The translations under genes and the position numbers were made by a program. Source: Candidatus Portnoyibacteriota bacterium (GTDB lineage Bacteria > Patescibacteriota > Minisyncoccia > Portnoybacterales > GWB1-42-6). From it: a stretch of 13,080 bases of DNA. The notes beneath the pieces were generated by a model. That model saw only the letters and a program-made list of their open reading frames with translations. It did not search any database and was not told the origin of the DNA. How positions within the stretch are numbered: the first letter of the stretch is position 1; every line of letters starts with the position of its first letter. The stretch is from assembly GCA_028717445.1 (NCBI GenBank), contig JAQUNU010000011.1:5594-18673 (forward strand). The letters run 5' to 3'. Positions 1 through 4,804 of this stretch are shown one piece after another.

Positions 1-127
1 TAATTCTTTTTCAAAATCCCCCACCCCCGCTTAGCGGGGTACCCCCTTTAGGAAAGGGGGAATATTTTATTTGTGTTTTCTTTTCTGAATCTATCATTTT
101 TAAGCGTTTTTGGCAAAAGTTTTAAAA
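1..127. repeat. 127-bp perfect direct repeat, copy 1
   Basis: This stretch is identical base for base to 993-1119. It may extend past the left edge of the window. It contains two nested palindromes: CCCCGC-TTA-GCGGGG near 25-39, and CCCCCTTT-AGG-AAAGGGGG at 42-60. An AT-rich tail follows. It begins directly beyond the terminator of the gene at 207-710. It has no coding potential and looks like a dispersed intergenic repeat of the palindromic, MITE-like kind. Confidence 0.9.
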
Positions 128-131
128 AAAG

Positions 132-167
132 AAAAACCTACTATACCCCAGGGTATAATAGGTTTTT
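132..167 (-). terminator. Rho-independent terminator of the 207-710 gene
   Basis: The arms 132-148 and 151-167 (core AACCTACTATACCC / GGGTATAATAGGTT) pair with one mismatch around a 2-nt loop. Read on the minus strand, the stem is followed by a T-rich run. It lies 40 nt past the stop of the orphan gene and could also work in the opposite direction. Confidence 0.75.
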
Positions 168-198
168 TGATCATTAAAAAATTTGATCATTAAAAAAA
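165..198. repeat. Two tandem copies of a 16-bp AT-rich unit
   Basis: The unit TTTGATCATTAAAAAA occurs twice in a row between the terminator and the stop codon of the orphan gene. It contains the palindrome TGATCA. The function is unknown and it may simply be a slippage product. Confidence 0.6.
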
Positions 199-206
199 GA
201 GCAGTT

Positions 207-710
207 TTAGTATCGCCAATTCATGTAAAGCCGGACGCCATTAGGCACCAAGATCTCCTTGAGTTTATGAATTTCGCAGAATGCATTGAGATAGCGTTCA
301 AGGAGTTCGGGATGTCCGCAGACTTCAAGTAAGAGATTTCCGCCTTGGCTTTCGATATGACGCGATGTCATGCATGCAGGGCGGCCATACCATACGCGGA
401 GTTGCTTCGAATCAGCAGTAATCGTATACATCAAAGATTTTTCGCCGTGTTCATCGAAGAGTTTGCCGAAAATACTCTTGGCTTCTTCCTGCTTTTCTTC
501 TTTATGGCACATGCCAGCCTCAAACCAAAGACGGAGGAGATCAATGGTGAGAAAAAAACGTTTCTCGTCGTCGACTGATTGCAGAGCTCTATCTACTTGT
601 TCGATTTCTTTGATCATGTAGCCTTTGAATTGCGCCATAGCCGTAAGCGGCTCAGGCTGCTCCTCTCTCTTCATTTGTGCGAATTGTTCAATGCGCTCTT
701 TAAGCTTCAT
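207..710 (-). CDS. Orphan cytoplasmic protein of 167 aa, function unknown
   Basis: I do not recognise this protein. It has no signal peptide or membrane segment. Residues 1-90 are charged and probably helical. Residues 92-167 look like a small alpha/beta domain, with short hydrophobic strands at 93-97, 104-108, 125-130 and 153-163, and cysteines at 68, 113, 131 and 145. The ATG start is supported by AGGAGG five nt upstream. Transcription probably starts from the TTGACA-17-TATTCT promoter at 761-789, which is overlaid by a perfect inverted repeat, so the gene may be regulated. It ends at a hairpin terminator and is monocistronic. It sits between two perfect 127-bp repeats, which makes it a candidate for loss or gain by recombination. 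That the ORF is a gene is well supported by promoter, Shine-Dalgarno and terminator together; its role is not known. Confidence 0.85.
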   Translation of the reverse strand: MKLKERIEQFAQMKREEQPEPLTAMAQFKGYMIKEIEQVDRALQSVDDEKRFFLTIDLLRLWFEAGMCHKEEKQEEAKSIFGKLFDEHGEKSLMYTITADSKQLRVWYGRPACMTSRHIESQGGNLLLEVCGHPELLERYLNAFCEIHKLKEILVPNGVRLYMNWRY

Positions 711-758
711 CTTAACCTCCTATGTAGTTTGGAAATTCATTGGAAGAACAAGAATAAA

Positions 759-786
759 ACAGAATAGCATTTTTCAGCTATTCTGT
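759..786. promoter_or_regulatory. Perfect inverted repeat over a promoter, candidate operator
   Basis: The arms ACAGAATAGC (759-768) and GCTATTCTGT (777-786) match perfectly around an 8-nt spacer. They cover the -10 box, the spacer and part of the -35 box of the minus-strand promoter for the 207-710 gene. This is the geometry of a site for a dimeric repressor. No T-run follows on either side, so a terminator is less likely. Confidence 0.65.
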
Positions 787-789
787 CAA
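761..789 (-). promoter_or_regulatory. Sigma70-type promoter of the 207-710 gene
   Basis: On the minus strand there is a -35 TTGACA (784-789), a 17-bp spacer and a -10 TATTCT (761-766) preceded by TGC, an extended -10. The predicted transcript starts near 754, giving a leader of roughly 44 nt with a strong AGGAGG before the ATG. Confidence 0.8.
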
Positions 790-867
790 TTAGCGGCTAT
801 TTTGTATTTTTTTGTCTTGTTTTTCAGCTCTATTTCAAATTTAAACGGCACCAGCTTCCTATCGGCA

Positions 868-890
868 AATCCTGAGCTTGTCGAAGGATT
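868..890. repeat. Short inverted motif with core CCTGAGCTTGTCGAAGG
   Basis: The outer arms AATCCT and AGGATT pair perfectly around GAGCTTGTCGA. From memory, this core is a very common intergenic motif in unrelated bacterial genomes and metagenomes. Only one copy is present in this window. It lies in a gene-free stretch between the 207-710 promoter and repeat copy 2. Confidence 0.5.
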
Positions 891-946
891 TTTACAAGTT
901 GCGTCCTGACTATGCCGACTTTTAACATAAATATGGGTTTAAATAT

Positions 947-992
947 TCCTCCTTTAATAAAGGAGGTGGCGAAGTTACCGAGCCGGAGGATT
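947..992. repeat. Palindromic segment upstream of repeat copy 2
   Basis: CCTCCTTTA and TAAAGGAGG form a perfect inverted repeat, followed by a GC-richer spacer that runs directly into repeat copy 2. It may be the left part of the same element; copy 1 is cut by the window edge, so this cannot be tested here. Apart from this, the promoter and the short motif, positions 711-992 hold nothing I can identify. Confidence 0.5.
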
Positions 993-1119
993 TAATTCTT
1001 TTTCAAAATCCCCCACCCCCGCTTAGCGGGGTACCCCCTTTAGGAAAGGGGGAATATTTTATTTGTGTTTTCTTTTCTGAATCTATCATTTTTAAGCGTT
1101 TTTGGCAAAAGTTTTAAAA
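993..1119. repeat. 127-bp perfect direct repeat, copy 2
   Basis: Identical to 1-127. As with copy 1, it lies immediately beyond the terminator of a minus-strand gene, here the one at 1190-1675. It has the same nested palindromes and AT-rich tail. Perfect identity over 127 bp suggests recent copying or gene conversion. Confidence 0.9.
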
Positions 1120-1126
1120 GAAAAAA

Positions 1127-1162
1127 GCCGCGGGTCACAGATTTTCTGTGATTTTCCGCGGC
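1127..1162 (-). terminator. Rho-independent terminator of the 1190-1675 gene
   Basis: The outer arms GCCGCGG (1127-1133) and CCGCGGC (1156-1162) enclose a second stem, TCACAGA / TCTGTGA. On the minus strand the stem is followed by TTTTTTCTTTT. It is a strong terminator 28 nt past the stop codon. Confidence 0.85.
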
Positions 1163-1189
1163 CTTGCTGTTTAGGTTTTATCCCTGGGT

Positions 1190-1675
1190 TTAGAAATTCT
1201 TGTGACTTCTTTGAATGCGCCGCATCAGCGAATTTCTTCCTTCCCTCTCTTGTTCCTTATCCCAATAAGGAAGCAGATCGGGAACATAGAAGAGCGCTCG
1301 AAAGATTAGGCAGCGCGAACGAATGCGTCCCAAATTCGGCATTGCCCTTCTGGGAAAAACAAATACTGGTAAGCACGGCGCCAGATTCGGTGTTTGGAGA
1401 GGAAGGATGGAATCTTGGGGCCTTTTTTTTATTTGCTTCAAAGCCCGCTGGAAATCTTCCAGCATAGCTATTCCCACCCTCTCCCCTTGCGAATCATTGA
1501 CCCGGCATTCCACCAGCACCGGCGGCTCGCGCCTTTTTTCCTTCAAATGTGCGAGCCAAAAACAAATGCCGAGGTAAAGAACTAAAGTCAGGAGCACTAT
1601 CACCTCTACCCACGCTCCAATCGGCATTCCCGTTATCACCTCTACCCACGCTCCACTCGGTATTCCAATATCCAT
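1190..1675 (-). CDS. Orphan single-pass membrane protein, 161 aa
   Basis: I do not recognise this protein. The N-terminus holds two near-identical 12-residue units around GAWVEVI (about residues 8-14 and 20-26), then one membrane helix at about 24-43, then a charged stretch KEKRREP. The start is supported by AGGAGG five nt upstream. A consensus promoter (1757-1785) and a strong hairpin terminator bracket the gene, so it is monocistronic. The second half (from about residue 85) is rich in Arg and Pro and reads less like a folded domain. It follows a run of eight A in the coding strand (complement of 1423-1430), where a frameshift, real or from sequencing, would change the C-terminus. The N-terminal half is well supported; the C-terminal sequence is less certain. 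Confidence 0.7.
   Translation of the reverse strand: MDIGIPSGAWVEVITGMPIGAWVEVIVLLTLVLYLGICFWLAHLKEKRREPPVLVECRVNDSQGERVGIAMLEDFQRALKQIKKRPQDSILPLQTPNLAPCLPVFVFPRRAMPNLGRIRSRCLIFRALFYVPDLLPYWDKEQEREGRNSLMRRIQRSHKNF
1598..1669. repeat. In-frame tandem duplication of 36 bp
   Basis: Units 1598-1633 and 1634-1669 match at 32 of 36 positions. The unit is 12 codons long, so the reading frame is kept and the protein carries two copies of an xGAWVEVIx segment just before and at the start of its membrane helix. Confidence 0.85.
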
Positions 1676-1734
1676 TTGTTCCTCCTTGTTGCCCGGTCAT
1701 TCCTTTTCCTCTGATATTAGAGGGGTGTAAGTTA

Positions 1735-1746
1735 GGCCTTTAGGCC
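1735..1746. promoter_or_regulatory. Small inverted repeat just after the predicted transcript start
   Basis: GGCCT and AGGCC flank TT a few nt downstream of the predicted start (about 1750) of the 1190-1675 transcript. It could be a short operator half-site pair or a 5'-end hairpin protecting the mRNA. Weak evidence on its own. Confidence 0.35.
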
Positions 1747-1756
1747 GTATCCTTAT

Positions 1757-1785
1757 ATTATATCACTATATTTGGTGTGTGTCAA
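1757..1785 (-). promoter_or_regulatory. Full-consensus promoter of the 1190-1675 gene
   Basis: On the minus strand there is TTGACA (1780-1785), exactly 17 bp, then TATAAT (1757-1762). Both hexamers match the sigma70 consensus at all positions. The leader is about 75 nt and ends in AGGAGG. Confidence 0.9.
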
Positions 1786-1799
1786 GTTTTTTCAAACAA

Positions 1800-2001
1800 A
1801 AAAATACCCCTAAGGCGTTTATTTCCTGATTTTATATTTCCTTATCTTATTGTTCCGATAGCTTTGGTGGGGCGTAGTAAAGGATGTTCGAACTTTTTAT
1901 CTTAGAAAAATTATTGATTTTCACCCTCCTTTGTAGGGTTCTTTCGGTCCGAGATGCGGAGACGCGTGAAGGATGTTAGAGCCTTTTATTCGATAAACGT
2001 A
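1800..2001. repeat. Gene-free stretch with two related repeat units
   Basis: AAGGATGTTCGAACTTTTTAT (from 1880) and AAGGATGTTAGAGCCTTTTAT (from 1971) match at about 18 of 21 positions. Between them lie a small ACCCT/AGGGT hairpin (about 1923-1939) and the palindrome TCGGTCCGA. I believe similar GGACCGAAAGAACCCT-like segments recur in Patescibacteria intergenic DNA, but this is recollection. I see no ORF or clear terminator here. Confidence 0.5.
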
Positions 2002-2715
2002 CTATTTAGAATAATGTGATTCTATTCGTTCTATCGCTAATCTGGTTATTTTGTTTCGTAACTCTATTAATAGATTAATCCCCAATATTTTCCTTATTTC
2101 TTCTATCACTGTGTCAATTTTTACACTCACTTCCTTTTCATCAAGGGCATGCCCGTGGCCCACCACCAGACCAAAAGACTTAAAAACTCTGTCAACTATT
2201 TCTTTCCTTTCTTCTCCGGTAAATTTATCTTCTAACCGAAGACGATGCATTTCTGCGCCAATATTTATTAGTTCCATTTCAAAAGGATTCAACTTTTCCT
2301 CAATTTCTGTCGTAAGCCATGTGGAATGTTGTTTCCTGATTCTTACTAATTCGCTTCCAATGTTCATTGTCTTTTCGGAGGGGCCATCTCTCAGCATTTC
2401 CATGAGTGCGTTTTGTACTCTCCCGATATACGCTTCGCAAAAGGCAACGTGCTTATCATATACAACATCTGCCATATGAGAAGCTGTGCCTAATATAAAA
2501 TCTTGTTGCTTATTTTGTAGCTCAATGGCACGATCATGCGCTCGTTCATCTTTCCATAACTGAACTATTAACAAAAATAAAGAGCCTAATCCTGGAATTA
2601 AAGCCACATCTTTAATTACTTCTGATATTGGAAGAAAGAGAGCTACGGCAACTGACGCAAAAAACACAAGAATACAAATAATATATATTTTTATTTTGTG
2701 AGATGTTTTCCCCAT
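2002..2715 (-). CDS. Two-helix membrane protein with C-terminal helical domain, 237 aa
   Basis: Two membrane helices (about residues 9-28 and 34-53) are followed by a long, charged, probably helical cytoplasmic domain. The most distinctive stretch is ASHMAxVxxDKHxxFCExY at residues 78-96. I recall this pattern from a widespread family of uncharacterised membrane proteins, without a firm name. Starting at the ATG gives a short basic N-terminus before helix 1, a normal layout. There is no Shine-Dalgarno; instead an extended -10-like TGC-TAAAGA (2725-2733) lies 9 nt before the start, suggesting a nearly leaderless mRNA. Read-through from tRNA-Ala, which ends 36 nt upstream, is the alternative. 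No function can be assigned; a sensor or scaffold role would be guesswork. Confidence 0.8.
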   Translation of the reverse strand: MGKTSHKIKIYIICILVFFASVAVALFLPISEVIKDVALIPGLGSLFLLIVQLWKDERAHDRAIELQNKQQDFILGTASHMADVVYDKHVAFCEAYIGRVQNALMEMLRDGPSEKTMNIGSELVRIRKQHSTWLTTEIEEKLNPFEMELINIGAEMHRLRLEDKFTGEERKEIVDRVFKSFGLVVGHGHALDEKEVSVKIDTVIEEIRKILGINLLIELRNKITRLAIERIESHYSK

Positions 2716-2751
2716 TTAAGTTTATCTTTAGCAGTAATTTGTCTTATCTTG

Positions 2752-2824
2752 TGGACCCGAGCGGATTCGAACCGCTGACCCCCTCATTGCAAATGAGGTG
2801 CTCTACCAACTGAGCTACGGGCCC
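2752..2824 (-). tRNA. tRNA-Ala (anticodon UGC)
   Basis: A full cloverleaf of 73 nt. The 7-bp acceptor stem GGGCCCG / CGGGTCC includes the G3-U70 pair that identifies alanine tRNAs. The anticodon stem CCTCA/TGAGG encloses TTTGCAA with TGC as anticodon, and a canonical TTCGAAT T-loop is present. The discriminator base is A and CCA is not encoded, so it must be added by the nucleotidyltransferase. Confidence 0.97.
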
Positions 2825-2837
2825 AAAGTATAAGAAT

Positions 2838-2866
2838 ATTGTAATGAAAATTCAAAGAAAAATCAA
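2838..2866 (-). promoter_or_regulatory. Promoter of tRNA-Ala
   Basis: On the minus strand there is TTGATT (2861-2866), 17 bp, then TACAAT (2838-2843). The predicted start is a few nt before the mature tRNA 5' end. It begins right after the T-run of the cupin gene terminator. Confidence 0.6.
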
Positions 2867-2870
2867 ACAA

Positions 2871-2895
2871 AAATCCCCTCTTGGCGAGGGGTTTT
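2871..2895 (-). terminator. Rho-independent terminator of the cupin gene
   Basis: On the minus strand the stem CCCCTC-GCCAA-GAGGGG is flanked by A and T runs, AAAA before and ATTTTTG after. It lies 20 nt past the cupin stop codon. Confidence 0.85.
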
Positions 2896-2914
2896 GCGCG
2901 CGGGGAAAAGAAAA

Positions 2915-3298
2915 TTACATGTGTTCTTCCTCTTCAGCAGCCGTCGCTTCGGCTTTGGTCGCGTGGATCGTGCCGTCCGGATGATTTGGCGGAGAATAGA
3001 TTGTGTAAAGTTTTAAATCGCCATCGGAAATGTTGATGACGTTGTGGGTCGTGCCTTGCGGGACAATCCCTACCCATTCTTCGCCGGCCTCGGTTTCTTG
3101 GCCGTTTAGAATAAATTTGGCCTTGCCTTTTTCAATCCGGAAAAATTGGTCTACATGCTCGTGCACTTCTTCGCCAATTTCTTCCCCGGGCTTGAGCGAC
3201 ATGACCACCAGCTGGCAATTGGCCGCCGTGTAAAGAACTTTGCGAAAATTATTGTTTTCCAAAGTTTCTTTTTGGATATCTGTAAAAAATCCTGGCAT
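2915..3298 (-). CDS. Single-domain cupin protein, 127 aa
   Basis: A small beta-barrel cupin, probably metal-binding. Cupin motif 1 is seen at residues 38-58 (PGEEIGEEVHEHVDQFF, then G58), giving metal-ligand candidates H46 and H48. Motif 2 is PQGTTHNVIN at 80-89, with H85 as the third ligand. The usual motif-1 Glu position is filled by D50/Q51, so metal geometry may differ from the classic 3-His-1-Glu site. It resembles the mannose-6-phosphate isomerase-like single cupins common in bacteria, but the substrate cannot be read from sequence. The C-terminus ends in an acidic tail. The gene is monocistronic, with its own promoter (3326-3354) and terminator. The leader is about 20 nt and has no Shine-Dalgarno. 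Confidence 0.92.
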   Translation of the reverse strand: MPGFFTDIQKETLENNNFRKVLYTAANCQLVVMSLKPGEEIGEEVHEHVDQFFRIEKGKAKFILNGQETEAGEEWVGIVPQGTTHNVINISDGDLKLYTIYSPPNHPDGTIHATKAEATAAEEEEHM

Positions 3299-3325
3299 AT
3301 TTTTATGGTTAATTATTATTTTTAA

Positions 3326-3354
3326 ATTATATAAAATTTTTAATTATATGACAA
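3326..3354 (-). promoter_or_regulatory. Promoter of the cupin gene
   Basis: On the minus strand there is TTGTCA (3349-3354), 17 bp, then TATAAT (3326-3331). It stands back to back with the tRNA-Ile promoter about 70 bp away. Confidence 0.8.
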
Positions 3355-3422
3355 TAAGGGAAAGTGTCTTGGCCGATTTAGTTTATGAGAAAAAAATTAA
3401 AATAAGATTAAAATTTTCTGTT

Positions 3423-3451
3423 TTGACAGAGCTCGTTTTTAGAGCTATAAT
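3423..3451 (+). promoter_or_regulatory. Full-consensus promoter of tRNA-Ile
   Basis: TTGACA (3423-3428), 17 bp, then TATAAT (3446-3451). All twelve positions match consensus. The predicted start is near 3458, about 10 nt before the mature tRNA. Confidence 0.92.
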
Positions 3452-3467
3452 TTTTATGTATTATTTT

Positions 3468-3541
3468 GCGCGATTAGCTCAGGTGGTTAGAGCGCGTCAC
3501 TGATAATGACGAGGTCCCAGGTTCGACTCCTGGATCGCGCA
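3468..3541 (+). tRNA. tRNA-Ile (anticodon GAU)
   Basis: A 74-nt cloverleaf with a perfect 7-bp acceptor stem GCGCGAT / ATCGCGC. The anticodon arm CGTCA-CTGATAA-TGACG gives anticodon GAT, and the T arm is CCAGG-TTCGACT-CCTGG. CCA is not encoded. It has its own consensus promoter and terminator. Confidence 0.97.
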
Positions 3542-3547
3542 CAATTT

Positions 3548-3582
3548 AAAGCGCCCCGTTCCACTTTGGAACGGGGCGCTTT
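3548..3582 (+). terminator. Rho-independent terminator of tRNA-Ile
   Basis: A perfect stem of 12 GC-rich pairs (GCGCCCCGTTCC / GGAACGGGGCGC) is extended by AAA/TTT pairs, with a 5-nt loop and TTTGTCTTT after it. Confidence 0.9.
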
Positions 3583-3612
3583 GTCTTTATGCGGAAAAAT
3601 ATTTAAAAAAAT

Positions 3613-3664
3613 GCTTCTTTCTTTTTAGAAAAGAAAGAAGCTGAGCAAAAAAATACTCAGCTTC
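3613..3664 (-). terminator. Two overlapping hairpins, terminator of the lipoprotein gene
   Basis: Hairpin A pairs 3613-3625 with 3629-3641 (13 perfect pairs, loop TAG). Hairpin B pairs 3637-3645 with 3656-3664 (9 perfect pairs). They share bases 3637-3641, so only one can form fully at a time. On the minus strand hairpin B is made first; hairpin A is followed by ATTTTTTT and is the likely terminator. Confidence 0.75.
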
Positions 3665-3700
3665 CGGTTTTTACTGTCTGTTCTTTGTTGTGAGGTTTGG

Positions 3701-4255
3701 CTAATAACGTGAGCGTTTTTCGTAAATCACGCGACCGTGGCGGTCTACCCATCTATGGATAACTAGCCGATTCTTATAAACCTGGACACCCGGGCCATAA
3801 TAGCCAGATTGTTCCCATCTTGCCGGAGGCGGGTCCCAAATCGGACGGTTGTATGTCGGTTCGGGTTCCTCTTCTGGCGGCGCGCCTTGTCCGTAGATTG
3901 GCTGCTCCTCGTCGCAAGGAGCGCAAGTGGTTATGGGCCTGCCGTAGCGATCCGGCATTTGAACCACGCCGCAGGGGCAGTTTTTGATTGCGTAGACATC
4001 GGGATCATCTTGATCGCCGATGCTGGCCAGACCGCCTGCGGCCATGCCGGCGATACTGCCGAGAGCCATCCCCGGCCATCCGGCGACTGCACCGCCTAAG
4101 CCCGCTCCAAACGCGGTGCCAGCGGCAACTTTGGTCGTCGTCTTGTCTTCGGCCGTTCTTGGAACGCCGAAGCCGGGGTATCCGCCGCGAACGGCACAGC
4201 CTGAAGCCATCGCAACCAGCGCAACCAAACCAATCATTATTCTAATTCTCTTCAT
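3701..4255 (-). CDS. Putative lipoprotein with glycine-zipper segment and CPC/CAPC cysteines, 184 aa
   Basis: The signal peptide (residues 1-19) is followed by the lipobox ASGC, so C20 should be lipidated. Residues 45-80 are a Gly/Ala-rich hydrophobic zipper (GTAFGAGLGGAVAGW and following), as in Gly-zipper 2TM-type outer-membrane lipoproteins, although CPR cells lack a typical outer membrane. Next come C93-P-C95 and C111-A-P-C114, which could bind a metal or form disulfides, then a Pro/Glu-rich stretch (125-145) and a basic Tyr-rich C-terminus. The start is supported by AGGAGG seven nt upstream. The promoter (4353-4381) is full consensus, the leader is about 90 nt and a double hairpin ends the unit. 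The precise role is unknown; envelope attachment is likely. Confidence 0.85.
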   Translation of the reverse strand: MKRIRIMIGLVALVAMASGCAVRGGYPGFGVPRTAEDKTTTKVAAGTAFGAGLGGAVAGWPGMALGSIAGMAAGGLASIGDQDDPDVYAIKNCPCGVVQMPDRYGRPITTCAPCDEEQPIYGQGAPPEEEPEPTYNRPIWDPPPARWEQSGYYGPGVQVYKNRLVIHRWVDRHGRVIYEKRSRY

Positions 4256-4291
4256 GGCTTTTCCTCCTCTGGAAAAAAGTGTATTCTTTCG

Positions 4292-4312
4292 GGCTCAATT
4301 CAATGAGCCGGT
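4292..4312. promoter_or_regulatory. Leader hairpin of the lipoprotein mRNA
   Basis: GGCTCA and TGAGCC pair perfectly around a 6-nt loop in the 5' untranslated region, about 25 nt upstream of the Shine-Dalgarno. It may stabilise the mRNA. No riboswitch fold is recognised. Confidence 0.35.
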
Positions 4313-4344
4313 TTTCCTCACAAATAAGAAGAACTATGCTTCCA

Positions 4345-4394
4345 TATAGCACATTATAGCACGCCTATTATTGAATGTCAAGAGGCGCGTTATA
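4345..4394. promoter_or_regulatory. Direct and inverted repeats around the lipoprotein promoter
   Basis: TATAGCAC occurs at 4345-4352 and 4355-4362, one helical turn apart, over the -10 and start region. TATAGCACGCC (4355-4365) also faces GGCGCGTTATA (4384-4394) as an inverted repeat with 9 of 11 matches, flanking the -35 box. Such spacing is typical of operators, but no regulator is known here. Confidence 0.45.
4353..4381 (-). promoter_or_regulatory. Full-consensus promoter of the lipoprotein gene
   Basis: On the minus strand there is TTGACA (4376-4381), 17 bp, then TATAAT (4353-4358) preceded by TGC, an extended -10. The -35 overlaps the position where the left end of the transposase remnant might begin. 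Confidence 0.9.
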
Positions 4395-4419
4395 GTTCAA
4401 TAGCTTGGAAACACTCTGC

Positions 4420-4425
4420 TACAAT
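4420..4425 (+). promoter_or_regulatory. Extended -10 of the transposase remnant
   Basis: TGC-TACAAT lies 9 nt before the ATG at 4435, with no good -35. Transcription from here would start about 2-3 nt before the ATG, a nearly leaderless mRNA. Confidence 0.45.
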
Positions 4426-4434
4426 ATGAGGTAT

Positions 4435-4800
4435 ATGCCATATTCAAAAAATCCGTATCTGCCGCGTGTTCGTAGAGATGCGGCAGACCTGGTCCATAGA
4501 GGCTGGGGCACAAGACAAGTAACAAGATTTATCGGAGTCAGTCCGGGAACAATATCCAAATGGGTTGCAAAAGCCAAAATATACGGCCATATTCCCATTC
4601 CAACACTCTCTTCCCGGCCGAAACATCATCCAAAGCAGATATCCGAAAAGCTGGTTGAAAAAATCATTTCAAAGAGAACGGTCATTAAGAGGAGCGCCGA
4701 AGTAGTCCATCGAGAATTAATTAATGAAGGAGTCAGAATATCTCTCTCATCGGTCAAACGGACTCTGAATTCGGGGCCCGGTTCTTTTTTTCGCGGTTAA
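4435..4800 (+). pseudogene. Truncated transposase, N-terminal DNA-binding part only (IS481/IS3-like), 121 aa
   Basis: The protein starts MPYSKNPYLPRVRRDA, which matches my memory of transposases common in CPR genomes. A first helix-turn-helix covers about residues 11-46 (RGWGTRQVTRFIGVSPGTISKWV). A basic Pro-rich linker follows (SSRPKHHP), then a second helix-turn-helix at about 65-112 ending in LSSVKRTL. There the similarity stops: the last residues, SGPGSFFRG, are unrelated and the whole DDE catalytic domain (normally about 200 more residues) is missing. A TTG at 4405 or the ATG at 4426 could extend it, but 4435 fits the family N-terminus. Its stop lies 4 bp from the stop of the convergent protease gene. 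It cannot catalyse transposition; the DNA-binding half could still bind IS ends or act as a repressor. No right inverted repeat was seen. Confidence 0.8.
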
Positions 4801-4804
4801 AAAT

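Noticed and set aside
165..198. Start of a CRISPR array or iteron cluster
   Set aside because: There are only two adjacent copies with no spacers, and no cas or replication genes nearby.
1494..1700. Overlapping 68-aa minus-strand reading frame starting 25 nt upstream of the orphan membrane gene
   Set aside because: It has an acceptable purine-rich start region but encodes low-complexity sequence, while the overlapping frame has a clear membrane helix and a better Shine-Dalgarno. A leader peptide cannot be excluded.
1960..1990. Possible integron attC site around GATGTTAGAGCC
   Set aside because: The core does not fit GTTRRRY or RYYYAAC, and no integrase or paired core site is present.
3348..3503. 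Plus-strand frame of about 51 codons running into tRNA-Ile
   Set aside because: It ends inside the tRNA, has no ribosome binding site, and covers the tRNA promoter.
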